From: an uncultured Lachnoclostridium sp.
GTDB lineage: Bacteria > Bacillota > Clostridia > Lachnospirales > Lachnospiraceae
Length of the DNA stretch: 64,000 nt
Direction of reading: 5' to 3'
Assembly (NCBI GenBank): GCA_948330435.1
Contig: CAOJBY010000009.1
Span: 1 to 64,000, forward strand
Under the pieces are notes generated by a model that saw only the letters and a list, made by a program, of their open reading frames with translations, was not told the DNA's origin and made no database searches. Shown in pieces: positions 48,158 to 56,833 of the stretch. The first letter of the stretch is position 1; every line of letters starts with the position of its first letter. A program made the position numbers and the translations under genes.

Positions 48158-48169
48158 GAGGGAATCAGA

Positions 48170-49375
48170 ATGAAGAAAGGATTTCCCAAGGGGTTTCTGT
48201 GGGGGGCATCCACCAGTGCTTACCAGGTGGAGGGTGCTGCCTATGAGGATGGCAAAAAGGCCTCCCAGCAGGATGTGATCAATCATGAAAATTATGAAAA
48301 ACACGGCTTTGCCAATGCGGATATTGCCAGTGACCACTACCATCATTTTAAAGAGGATGTTGCTCTGATGAAAGAAATGGGATTTTCAGCCTATCGCTTT
48401 TCCATTGCCTGGTCAAGAGTGTTTCCCGATGGTGTGGGCGATGTCAATGAAAAGGGGATCCAATTCTATCGGGATCTGATTGATGAACTGATCCGAAATG
48501 ATATTGAGCCCATTGTAACCTTGTATCACTATGATCTTCCCTGGACTCTGGTAGAAAAATATGACGGCTGGATTGACCGGCAGGTGGTGGCTGCTCTCGG
48601 CTACGCACCCGTCTATCCTCTTTCTTCCTCTCCGCAGGATATGATGGCCGCACAGAATGCCCATGATCTGCGTAATGCATTTTATCTGGATATTTATTTC
48701 AAAGGATTTTATACGAAATCCGCTATGATTTATCTGGAGGAACACGGGCTTGCACCGGTGATTGAACCCGGAGACATGGAGCTTATTGAAGAGGGCGAAT
48801 CCGATTTCCTTGCTCTGAACTATTATTACAGTGATTGTGCCAAGGCGTGCCCCTTAGACGCAGGAAAAGAAATCAGCTATGGCGGCGTGAATCTGTCCGG
48901 AAAGAAAGGGGAAATGTCTGGCTTTGAGACACATCCGGGATTTTACGAGATGTGCAAGAATCCGAATCTTGACACCACGGACTGGGATTGGTCCATTGAT
49001 CCTACAGGTCTGGAATATCTGTTCCGTGATATCTATATGCGTTACAATAAACCTCTGATGATAACGGAAAATGGTATGGGTGCCTTTGATACCTTAACGG
49101 AGGATGGAAAGATTCATGATGACTATCGGATACAGTACTTAAGAGAACATATTAAGGCCATGAAAAGAGCTATGGACTATGGTGTAGAAATACTGGCTTA
49201 CTGCCCCTGGTCAGCACTGGATTTGATTTCCACCAGCAATGGGGTGAAAAAACGCTACGGCTTCATCTATGTAGATCGGACGGATGATGATCCCAAAGAG
49301 TGTAAGCGTTTGAAAAAGGATTCCTTTTATTGGTATCAGAAAGTTCTGAAATCAAATGGGGACGAGCTGGATTAA
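48170..49375 (+). CDS. bglA: Family-1 6-phospho-beta-glucosidase with an in-frame deletion of the acid/base region
   Basis: GH1 enzymes of this group split 6-phospho-beta-glucosides delivered by the PTS. The product has 401 residues against about 460-480 usual. It begins with the normal FPKGFLWGASTSAYQVEGA and keeps the nucleophile ITENGMG and the 6-phosphate end NGVKKRYGFIYVDR. After YHYDLPWTLVEKYDGWIDRQ the sequence jumps to ALGYAPVYPLSSSP. The 70-80 residues that normally carry the acid/base T(F/L)NEP motif are absent, without a frameshift. Ordinary hydrolysis is unlikely. Confidence 0.85.
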   Translation: MKKGFPKGFLWGASTSAYQVEGAAYEDGKKASQQDVINHENYEKHGFANADIASDHYHHFKEDVALMKEMGFSAYRFSIAWSRVFPDGVGDVNEKGIQFYRDLIDELIRNDIEPIVTLYHYDLPWTLVEKYDGWIDRQVVAALGYAPVYPLSSSPQDMMAAQNAHDLRNAFYLDIYFKGFYTKSAMIYLEEHGLAPVIEPGDMELIEEGESDFLALNYYYSDCAKACPLDAGKEISYGGVNLSGKKGEMSGFETHPGFYEMCKNPNLDTTDWDWSIDPTGLEYLFRDIYMRYNKPLMITENGMGAFDTLTEDGKIHDDYRIQYLREHIKAMKRAMDYGVEILAYCPWSALDLISTSNGVKKRYGFIYVDRTDDDPKECKRLKKDSFYWYQKVLKSNGDELD

Positions 49376-49409
49376 AGCATCAAAAGCAGGAAGCTCATAA
49401 AAGTTCGGA

Positions 49410-49450
49410 AGCGGCCACGGCAATTAATTGACTTGCCGCAGCCGCTATTT
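49410..49450 (+). terminator. Terminator of the PTS operon
   Basis: Arms AGCGGC...CGGCAA and TTGCCG...GCCGCT (49410-49446) pair, followed by ATTTCT. It lies between the convergent glucosidase and histidine kinase genes. Confidence 0.75.
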
Positions 49451-49493
49451 CTACCAAGTTTTTCTAATGGTGCCCTCCATATCCTCTTCCGGA

Positions 49494-52079
49494 TCAATGG
49501 CCTATTGTCCGGCCGAATTTCAGGCGGCCCATAACTTGAAACATCTTCTTCATGTCTACGGGTTTCGCCAGATGCTCATTCATTCCGGCATCCTTCGCCA
49601 GTGCAATATCTTCTTCAAATGCGTTCGCCGACAGTGCAATGATAGGCACAAGCTTCGCATCCGCCCGATCCAGACCTCGAATCACACGGGTTGCCTCATA
49701 TCCGCTCATAACCGGCATCATCAAATCCATAAGCACACAGTCAAAGGTTCCCGGAGCAGATGCCGCAAATGCATCCACCGCCGCTTTTCCGTCATTTGCC
49801 GTCACAACCTCTGCCCCTGCCTCTTTCAGCATAAACTCCACAATTTCACAGTTGATCTCATTATCCTCTACCAGAAGCACACGCATCCCAGCAACATTCC
49901 CTGCATCATTCCCGGACGGTTCTCTCCATGCCTCGTCAATCTGAATGGGCAGCATAATCCGGAACTCGCTTCCCTCGCCGACCCGGCTATCTACCTCAAT
50001 GCTCCCTTCCATCTGGTCTACGATCTTTTTCACGGTGGACATGCCAAGCCCAATACCGTTATAGTTGGTTCTTGCACCCTGATCCTCCTGAGTAAAGGGC
50101 TCAAAAATATGCTTTTTAAAGTCCTCGCCAATGCCGATTCCGGTATCTTTTATCACAAAGAGGAAGCTTGCCCTCCCGTTTTGGTGTGCATTCTCCCTTA
50201 TCCGGACAGACACGGAGCCATGAGACCGATTGTATTTGATGGCATTGTCAATCGTATTAAGAAGAATCTGCTTTACATGCAGCGGATTCCCAATCAGTCT
50301 CCCATGCTGCAACTCAACATCCAGCGTCAGCCGGATTCCCCTTTCCTCCGCCTGCGGAGACAGGATTGTGACGCTGTTTTCCACCAGTTCCCAAAGATCA
50401 AAAGGCTCCTCTGCCTCCGTCCGGCTTCCGCTTTCCAACTTGCTGATCTGAAGAACGTCATTTACCAGGGACAGAAGATGTTCTGTTGATACACGGATTT
50501 TCTTCCTGCAGTCTCTCTGCATCTCCGGATCCTGCTGTCTTTTCTCCATGATAGACAGCATTCCCAGAATCCCATTGATAGGCGTGCGGAGATCGTGGGA
50601 CATATGGGAAAGAAATTCGCTCTTTGCGGAATTTGCCCGCCGGACCTTCTCAAGCAGCTCCATAATGGCCTGTTCCTGCTTCTTCCTTGTCACCATAATC
50701 TCCGTGATATCCTGATGATAGCCATTCAGACTGCTGCCCGGTTTTTTAAATGTTTTGTCGGGCACGCCGCCGCAGCGGACATAAATTTTCCCAAGCTCGG
50801 GATGGTTCCAGGGGTAAATCACTTCGGAACGGCCGGTTTCCAATATTTCCCGCACCGACTCCTGTACCATGACCACATAATCCGGTTCAATATGTTCAAA
50901 CCAGTGCCGATAGCAATCCTCTGGCCCGATCTCATTCGAAACGCCCAAAAGACTACGCATGGTCCGATCCGTATACATTCTTGGCTGACAGCCCTCCTCC
51001 AGTTCAATCGTCCAGATACCGGTTCTGGCTCCCTCCAGAATGTCCTCCAGACTCTGCCTCGCCTCCAGTTTGTCTTTCTCTTCCTGTTCCACTACGGCGT
51101 TAATGTCCCGCTGTGCAAATATCGCACAGTTTTCTTCCTCCGTCTTTTCCGTGGCGGAAAAATGAATCTCCAGGTATTTCAGTCCGCAGGTGCTGTCTTT
51201 CTCCTGATACCGGATGGAAAATTTCTTCTTTTCCTTAAGCTTCGCCAGTACATAGTCTTTTTTTGTCATGGCCCGAAAGCGTTCCTGATCCCGGGGGATC
51301 ACATACTGAGATATGTACTGCTCCATAGCCGTCTGGTAACCGCCCTCAAAATGAGCGGCCCAATCCATGCTCAACCGTTCACTGTTCCGATAGGTCTCAC
51401 ATTCGCCCGTATCAAAGTTTACCTGATAGATGCCCAGGTAATCCACACTCAGGGCATGGAGAACCTTATAGCTCCTCTTTTGAAGCTCACGGACCAAATC
51501 ACGCCGCTTCAGAGAGGATACAATAAAATATGCCGCAGTCTGAAGCATATTGGATGCATATTCCAACGATTTTACGGGCGGGTTGTCCACGCCGTAAAAG
51601 CCGATAACCTTTTCTCCGTTATAAAGCGGAACCACCACAAGGGAATGAATGTGCTGACGCTTCAGATTTTCATACTGAAGAGGCTCCGTCTTCCGAATAT
51701 CCTCTATACTCTTGATAACGATATGCCTGCCGATGCTAAAGTTCCGATACCAGCTTGCACATACCTCCGGGGGAACATTTTGAAGATTATCCTTTTCCGG
51801 CTCCACTCCTTCGGCCGCCCACTCATAAGTATTGTCATCTCCGCCGGACTCGTTCTGCTCAAAAATATAGGTACGCTCCCCGTTCAACGCTTTTCCCAGG
51901 TACCCTAACAGCACTTCAAGGGACTGGTCCGGCGTTCCCTCCAGCAACGCAACACGAAGGCCCTCATTGATTACAGCCTCCAGATTCTGAACGCTTTGCA
52001 TACCGCTGTGCTGCTCACGGTCCCCGACACCCGGCATACCTTCACCCGCCGTCCCCAAAAGCTCCCTTACATTATCCAT
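49494..52079 (-). CDS. Soluble hybrid sensor histidine kinase/response regulator
   Basis: From the ATG of MDNVRELLG, after GGAGGGCGGG, the product has 861 residues. The order is a GAF domain (about 45-195), two PAS-like regions (about 205-330 and 340-465) and HisKA with phospho-acceptor His about 495 in HMSHDLRTPINGI. HATPase follows (N-box DNAIKYNR, DTGIGIG, NGIGLGM), then a receiver with Asp about 785 in DCVLMDLMMP. No membrane helix is seen, so the signal is probably cytoplasmic. It has its own promoter and no separate output partner nearby. Confidence 0.9.
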   Translation of the reverse strand: MDNVRELLGTAGEGMPGVGDREQHSGMQSVQNLEAVINEGLRVALLEGTPDQSLEVLLGYLGKALNGERTYIFEQNESGGDDNTYEWAAEGVEPEKDNLQNVPPEVCASWYRNFSIGRHIVIKSIEDIRKTEPLQYENLKRQHIHSLVVVPLYNGEKVIGFYGVDNPPVKSLEYASNMLQTAAYFIVSSLKRRDLVRELQKRSYKVLHALSVDYLGIYQVNFDTGECETYRNSERLSMDWAAHFEGGYQTAMEQYISQYVIPRDQERFRAMTKKDYVLAKLKEKKKFSIRYQEKDSTCGLKYLEIHFSATEKTEEENCAIFAQRDINAVVEQEEKDKLEARQSLEDILEGARTGIWTIELEEGCQPRMYTDRTMRSLLGVSNEIGPEDCYRHWFEHIEPDYVVMVQESVREILETGRSEVIYPWNHPELGKIYVRCGGVPDKTFKKPGSSLNGYHQDITEIMVTRKKQEQAIMELLEKVRRANSAKSEFLSHMSHDLRTPINGILGMLSIMEKRQQDPEMQRDCRKKIRVSTEHLLSLVNDVLQISKLESGSRTEAEEPFDLWELVENSVTILSPQAEERGIRLTLDVELQHGRLIGNPLHVKQILLNTIDNAIKYNRSHGSVSVRIRENAHQNGRASFLFVIKDTGIGIGEDFKKHIFEPFTQEDQGARTNYNGIGLGMSTVKKIVDQMEGSIEVDSRVGEGSEFRIMLPIQIDEAWREPSGNDAGNVAGMRVLLVEDNEINCEIVEFMLKEAGAEVVTANDGKAAVDAFAASAPGTFDCVLMDLMMPVMSGYEATRVIRGLDRADAKLVPIIALSANAFEEDIALAKDAGMNEHLAKPVDMKKMFQVMGRLKFGRTIGH

Positions 52080-52184
52080 ATACCCGCCCTCCACATAGAC
52101 CGTCAGCCACCCTTACTGCATCCGCAAATTCAAGTGCAAAGAAGCTTTTCCCGCTTCGTCACAAACGACCACAGGTCTTGTGTC

Positions 52185-52213
52185 ATCATACCATATGACC
52201 CCAGGCACGTCAA
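52185..52213 (-). promoter_or_regulatory. Promoter of the hybrid histidine kinase gene
   Basis: On the minus strand TTGACG (52208-52213) and TATGAT (52185-52190) have a 17-bp spacer. They lie in the 158-bp gap after the importer ATPase gene. Confidence 0.75.
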
Positions 52214-52237
52214 TATAGAGCATAATCCGCAAATCGC

Positions 52238-53350
52238 CTAATCATACTGTCTTTCAAGTTTCCCATTCCTCCCGGCATATCCGGCAATCTCCCGCAGCTC
52301 CTCTTTCCATTCCCCCGTTTCCTCCAAATCCAGCGTACAAATCACCCTTTTACAGCCGTCAATCAACGCTTTCGCCCTCTCCACTTTCTCCGGTCCAATC
52401 CTGCAAAAAGCTCTCTCAAGCACCACCTCCGAAGCAAGGGCCTTTGCCGGGGGACAATCCAAATCATTCTCCCACAAAATCCCCGCCGCAAAAGGCGTTC
52501 CCTCCCTCTGCAGTCTTCGAAAAACCGATGCCCCGGTTCCATTTCCGGCAATGACAAAAACCTCCGGCTCCTTTTTTACAGGTTCAAGTTCCAGATTCCC
52601 TGTCTTCTCATCATAGCTTCCGGCTGTCATCTCATACAGCCCGGCAATATATCCCGGCGTAAACACCTCCCCCGGTGTCCCGAACCGATCCACCTTATCC
52701 CCTTTCACGCACACGACCTTATCAGAGATACGTTCCGCCAGTTCAAGCTCGTGAAGAGACATAATTACCGACAGATGCCGGCTCCTTGACATTCCCTGAA
52801 GAATGGAGAGAAACTCCAGCTTATAACGAATATCAAGAAAGGAAGTAGGTTCATCCAGCACAATGAGATCCGGTTCCTGGCAGATGGCCCGGGCCAGCAT
52901 CACACGCTGCTTCTGTCCGTCACTGGTTCTGGCAAAATCCCGGTCCACAAGCTCCTCAATATGAACCAGCTCCATGGATTCCCGCACAATCCGCCTGTCC
53001 TCCTCCGAGAGAACCCCAAACTTTCCGGTATAGGGATAGCGGCCCGTAGCCACCACATCCTCACAGGTCATCAGTTCCGGACGCACTCGTTCCGTGAGAA
53101 CCACCGAAAGCTTTTTCGAAAGCTCTTTCCCTGAAAGTCCCTGGATCTCCTTTCCGTCCAAATGCACCATTCCCCCCAGGGGGGCAAGTTGTCGGATAAT
53201 ACTCTTTAATATAGTAGTTTTTCCTGCACCGTTCGGCCCAATCAGGGTAAGGATTTCCCCCTTTTTCAATCGAATCTCAATATTTTTAATAAGCGGAACA
53301 CCCTGATAGCCTACGGTCAGGCCCTCCGTATAAAAATAAAATTCTTCCAT
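52238..53350 (-). CDS. FecE/BtuD-type ABC importer ATPase with extra C-terminal domain
   Basis: The 370-residue ATPase has Walker A GPNGAGKTT (38-46), a signature TSDGQKQR (142-149, in place of LSGGQ) and Walker B LIVLDEP (162-168). The ATPase part ends near 245. A further domain of about 115 residues begins EVFVIAGNGTGASVFRRL and contains GTPFAAGILWENDLDCP, a Rossmann-like pattern absent from standard FecE or BtuD. It lies 5 bp after the permease gene. The likely cargo is a corrinoid or other tetrapyrrole, inferred from the riboswitch and CbiK. Confidence 0.88.
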   Translation of the reverse strand: MEEFYFYTEGLTVGYQGVPLIKNIEIRLKKGEILTLIGPNGAGKTTILKSIIRQLAPLGGMVHLDGKEIQGLSGKELSKKLSVVLTERVRPELMTCEDVVATGRYPYTGKFGVLSEEDRRIVRESMELVHIEELVDRDFARTSDGQKQRVMLARAICQEPDLIVLDEPTSFLDIRYKLEFLSILQGMSRSRHLSVIMSLHELELAERISDKVVCVKGDKVDRFGTPGEVFTPGYIAGLYEMTAGSYDEKTGNLELEPVKKEPEVFVIAGNGTGASVFRRLQREGTPFAAGILWENDLDCPPAKALASEVVLERAFCRIGPEKVERAKALIDGCKRVICTLDLEETGEWKEELREIAGYAGRNGKLERQYD

Positions 53351-53355
53351 ATGCC

Positions 53356-54369
53356 TTACTCCGCTTTCTCTTTCTTTCGATGAACCATAACAAAGATTAC
53401 AATCGGTGCTCCAAAAACCGCCGTTACCGTACTGATACTAAGCTCCGTGGGGGCAAATAAGGTTCGGGCCAAAAGGTCACACAGCAGGCAGAACACCGCA
53501 CCTCCCAGAAAGCAGCCCGGAATCATCAAAATAGGCTTTGCAGTACGAAACAGGCTTTTTACCAAATGGGGAACCGCAATTCCCACAAAGGAAACCGGCC
53601 CGGCAAATGCGGTCACACAGGCCGAAAGCACACTGGACAAAATCACCAGCAGGGAGCGAAACACCTGAATATTCACCCCCATATTTTTTGCGTAGGATTC
53701 CCCCATCTGATAAGCACTGATGGGCTTAGACATAAAAAACACCAGGACGGAAGCCAGAAAGGTCACCACAGACATAAGGGCAACATTTTCCCAGCTGATT
53801 CCGGAAAAGCTTCCTTTCGACCAGTTATGCAGGTTCACAATATTGGAATCATCCGCAAAGGTCACAATAAAGTCCGTCACCGCCGAGCAGATATATCCAA
53901 TCATAACTCCACTCACAATCAGCATGGACATCCGATCCATCATGCGTGACATGAGAAGAACAAAGCCCATGGAGATCATCGCTCCCACAAATGCGGCAGC
54001 AATCATCACCATGGAGCTGATATGAATGGCCCGTCCCAGAGCAAATACCATCACCAGGGCAACAACAAGCTTTGCTCCGGAGGAGATGCCAAGGATAAAA
54101 GGACCCGCTATGGGATTATGGAAAAAGGTCTGCAAAAGATAGCCGGACAGGGCAAGCCCTCCCCCCAGAACAGCCGCAGCCAAAGCCCGTGGAAAGCGTA
54201 TCTCCATAATAATATCCGTAAATGTCCCGTCCGCTTCTCCTCCCAAAAGGATGTGCAGAACCTCTTTTAGGGGCACTGATACACTTCCCGCACACAAATT
54301 CAGTGCCAGAAAGAAAAGCAACAAAATTCCTAATATAAAAAATGACAACACATATCGTCTCTTCTTCAT
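53356..54369 (-). CDS. FecCD/BtuC-family ABC importer permease
   Basis: The 337-residue membrane protein has about nine or ten helices. It shows the FecCD hallmarks LCAGSVSVPLKEVLHIL near the N-terminus, IRFPRALAAAVLGGGLALSG, FVGIAVPHLVK and the GAPIVIFVM end. I start at the ATG, which overlaps a GTG just after the substrate-binding protein stop. With that protein and the ATPase it makes a complete type II importer. Confidence 0.9.
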   Translation of the reverse strand: MKKRRYVLSFFILGILLLFFLALNLCAGSVSVPLKEVLHILLGGEADGTFTDIIMEIRFPRALAAAVLGGGLALSGYLLQTFFHNPIAGPFILGISSGAKLVVALVMVFALGRAIHISSMVMIAAAFVGAMISMGFVLLMSRMMDRMSMLIVSGVMIGYICSAVTDFIVTFADDSNIVNLHNWSKGSFSGISWENVALMSVVTFLASVLVFFMSKPISAYQMGESYAKNMGVNIQVFRSLLVILSSVLSACVTAFAGPVSFVGIAVPHLVKSLFRTAKPILMIPGCFLGGAVFCLLCDLLARTLFAPTELSISTVTAVFGAPIVIFVMVHRKKEKAE

Positions 54370-54372
54370 CAC

Positions 54373-55518
54373 TTACTCCAACCGATACAGATAAGTCATA
54401 TCATCCTCACCCGTAAGCATTTTGTGCATATCGGAAATAATGGTTCCAAGCTCCATAGAGGACTGATAGAGATTTTTTGTAGTACAGTAGACATTTCCCT
54501 GCTGCACTGCCTGAAATCGCTCCAACAAATTGCTTTTTTCCAGCAAATCTTCTATGGAGGATAACTCCTCTGTGGTGGTACTGTTATAAATAATATAATC
54601 CGCATCCTGGGCCGCCGCATAGAATTCCTCCATCTGCATCGTCACATTGGAGGAAGCCGTATCCTCTTCCTCTCCCAGATGTTCAAACACATAGCTGCCC
54701 CCGGCCATCTCAATCATTTTTGGCAGATAATCCGAAGAGCGACGCACATTGACCTCCCCATTGGCAGTAATATAGAAGAAAGCCACCCTGCTTCCTGTCT
54801 TTTCTCCCTGATCCACAGTCTCAAACGCCTTTACTTCCTCCTCAAAAGCAGCTTCAGCTTCTTCCTCTTTCTCTGTCAGTACTCCGTACAGCCTGACCCA
54901 CTCCGTTCTTCCAAGAGGATTACTCTCATAGCTGGAATAGTCCACCAGCACAGGGACTTTCAGCTTCTCCAACTGCTCCTTGACCTCCGGCGTATGATAA
55001 ATCATGGTATTTTCTACTGCAAGTCCGCAGCCCTTTGACACGATCTGCTCATAATCGGGGGCCGCATAACTGCCCGCATGGAGAATATCTCCTCGCTCCA
55101 TAGCGGCTCTCGCTTCCTCAATATACCAGGAATCCGCCTTTAAGCCGGAAAATCCAACCCTGTCAAGAGCATCCAGGGACACGAACATATCCATAACCGC
55201 AGAAGCCACCAGATAGATATTTTCAACAGGCTGCTGCAGCACAATAATATCTCCGCTTAAGTCCGACGGCACTTTCATTTCCTCCGGAACCACCAGATAA
55301 CGTGCATCCTCGGCAATGGTCAACAGCTTATAGCCGCCTTCATAATAATCCACTCCAAATTCACTGGCATAGCGAAGCTCCATACTGCTCTCCCAGGTAA
55401 GCTCCCGGCTGATATCCTTGTTATTTTTTGTGCTTTCTTCCTTTTGCCCGTTCTTGCAGGAGGTCAGGGAAAGTAACAGCACGCCGACAAGACCAATTGC
55501 AGTCAGCTTTTTTATCAT
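54373..55518 (-). CDS. ABC importer substrate-binding lipoprotein (iron-siderophore/cobalamin type)
   Basis: From the ATG of MIKKLTAIG the product has 381 residues and a lipobox LTSC, Cys near 21. The rest is the two-lobe periplasmic-binding fold of the FecB/BtuF class. It contains NVTMQMEEFYAAAQDADYII and several His/Tyr-poor loops, so the ligand cannot be read from sequence. It lies between the second surface protein and the permease, with 16 bp and 3 bp spacing. Confidence 0.85.
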   Translation of the reverse strand: MIKKLTAIGLVGVLLLSLTSCKNGQKEESTKNNKDISRELTWESSMELRYASEFGVDYYEGGYKLLTIAEDARYLVVPEEMKVPSDLSGDIIVLQQPVENIYLVASAVMDMFVSLDALDRVGFSGLKADSWYIEEARAAMERGDILHAGSYAAPDYEQIVSKGCGLAVENTMIYHTPEVKEQLEKLKVPVLVDYSSYESNPLGRTEWVRLYGVLTEKEEEAEAAFEEEVKAFETVDQGEKTGSRVAFFYITANGEVNVRRSSDYLPKMIEMAGGSYVFEHLGEEEDTASSNVTMQMEEFYAAAQDADYIIYNSTTTEELSSIEDLLEKSNLLERFQAVQQGNVYCTTKNLYQSSMELGTIISDMHKMLTGEDDMTYLYRLE

Positions 55519-55534
55519 CTGCACATACACCCTT

Positions 55535-56098
55535 TCAGCTTCTAAGCATTCTTCTTCTCTTATTGATAAAGGAAACAACGACGCATATAAAAATAATAAA
55601 TATCACCATATAGACGACTCTCTGGGCTGCCGCCTGGGGTGTCTGTTGTTTTGACATAACGCCCTCCAGGTCAAAGGTCAGCTGATATGTAATCTCATGG
55701 GGCGTGCTCATGGCTGTAGTATCTGCAATTACCTCCACTGGTTCATTGAAAACTGTAATGGGAATCTCAAAGGTGGAATAGCCCTCCTCATAAAGGGGAA
55801 AATACTTTTTTCCCTCCACAAGCATGTAATCGTAGTGGGTACTGCTCCACTCAATCCGGGCATAAGCATGTCCGTCCAAAACCGTCAGACCTGCCGGGGA
55901 GGACACCGTAGTTCTTCCCGTTCCGCCTGTCAGCTCCACTTCTATGGCATATTCTCCATCCTCCATGTCAATAAGTGCCGCCTCCGGCTCTCCTGCTTCT
56001 GCACCGTAAGCCGCCAATCCAGGAAAAGCAAGACATCCTCCCAGGAGAATTGTAAAAACTGATACTTTAAGCATCCGAAACAGTTTTCCTTTTTTCAT
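55535..56098 (-). CDS. Membrane-anchored surface protein, NEAT-like beta domain
   Basis: From the ATG of MKKGKLFRML the 187-residue product has a signal peptide (about 1-32) and one beta-rich domain (about 40-150) starting DGEYAIEVELTGGTGRT. That domain contains SSTHYDYMLVEGKKYFP and STFEIPI. A single C-terminal membrane helix (about 160-178) ends in a basic tail. The layout resembles NEAT-type haem-binding surface proteins, but this is a pattern judgement. It sits between the lipoprotein below and the importer, and is probably a tetrapyrrole relay. Confidence 0.6.
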   Translation of the reverse strand: MKKGKLFRMLKVSVFTILLGGCLAFPGLAAYGAEAGEPEAALIDMEDGEYAIEVELTGGTGRTTVSSPAGLTVLDGHAYARIEWSSTHYDYMLVEGKKYFPLYEEGYSTFEIPITVFNEPVEVIADTTAMSTPHEITYQLTFDLEGVMSKQQTPQAAAQRVVYMVIFIIFICVVVSFINKRRRMLRS

Positions 56099-56130
56099 AA
56101 TGATTTCTCCAATCATACATATAAATCTAA

Positions 56131-56169
56131 GGCTGCCGCAAGAAAAAGCTCTTGGCCTTTGCGGCAGCC
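56131..56169 (-). terminator. Hairpin inside the cobalamin-controlled operon
   Basis: Perfect arms GGCTGCCGC / GCGGCAGCC (56131-56139 and 56161-56169) lie between two genes of the operon. The downstream T-run is weak (TTAGATTTAT). It may lower expression of the importer half or protect the upstream message. Confidence 0.5.
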
Positions 56170-56206
56170 CCCGAATGTTTATCATCCAAAGTCAGATATG
56201 CAGCCC

Positions 56207-56776
56207 CTATTCCATTCTTTGGGGATTCGAGACACTGACCTTATGATCGTACCAGGTTCCCTTTGTTCCAATCAGTGCCAGATCAAATTCTACATCTATC
56301 CCGGGAACCGGAATATCGAATCCATAGACCTCTTCTGTTATGCCGTCACTGTAGGTAACGGAATCTGTCGTCGGCTCAAGAACCCTGGCCCCCTCCTTAC
56401 CGGCATCTTCCGCCACACCGGGAAAAAGATTCACAATATTTTTAGAAGCCAGGGATACATGTATCACCATCTCCCCATTCTCTACGGTAAGAGTTCCCTT
56501 TCCGTCGTGGGCCTCGCATACATGAAACATGCTGCTGTCCGTATCAAATTCCGCCGTATAAGTACCATCTTTCAAAACGACTGCAGGTGCAGCCTTTTCT
56601 TCCTCTTCTTTCTGGTCCTCTGAATCTTGTTCATTCCCAAGGTCCGCCTCCGGCTCGGATGCTTCCATCGTCTCCTGTTCCTGATCTTCCTCTGCATTTT
56701 TCAAAGAGGTGCAGCCCGTTAAAAGTGTCCCTATCACAAGGGCCGTGCTCACTAACATGATGATTTTTCTTTTCAT
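56207..56776 (-). CDS. Surface lipoprotein of the cobalamin-controlled operon
   Basis: From the ATG of MKRKIIMLVS the 189-residue product has a lipobox LTGC (Cys about 21). A Glu/Asp-rich linker (about 25-65) and one beta domain (about 68-185) follow. The domain starts LKDGTYTAEFDTDSSMFHV and contains VENGEMVIHVSLASKNIVNL and YGFDIPVPG. It shares the DG-Y start and the FDIPV/FEIPI strand with the membrane-anchored protein encoded next, so the two look distantly related. The likely role is binding a tetrapyrrole or metal at the surface. Confidence 0.65.
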   Translation of the reverse strand: MKRKIIMLVSTALVIGTLLTGCTSLKNAEEDQEQETMEASEPEADLGNEQDSEDQKEEEEKAAPAVVLKDGTYTAEFDTDSSMFHVCEAHDGKGTLTVENGEMVIHVSLASKNIVNLFPGVAEDAGKEGARVLEPTTDSVTYSDGITEEVYGFDIPVPGIDVEFDLALIGTKGTWYDHKVSVSNPQRME

Positions 56777-56833
56777 TTTCTTTTTCCTTACTTTCACTGT
56801 TCAATGAATGCAAATACTGGCTGAACAGATAAT

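Noticed and set aside
50595..51908. Plus-strand open frame of over 430 codons opposite the histidine kinase
   Set aside because: It is the mirror of a clear GAF/PAS/HisKA gene and encodes no recognisable domain.
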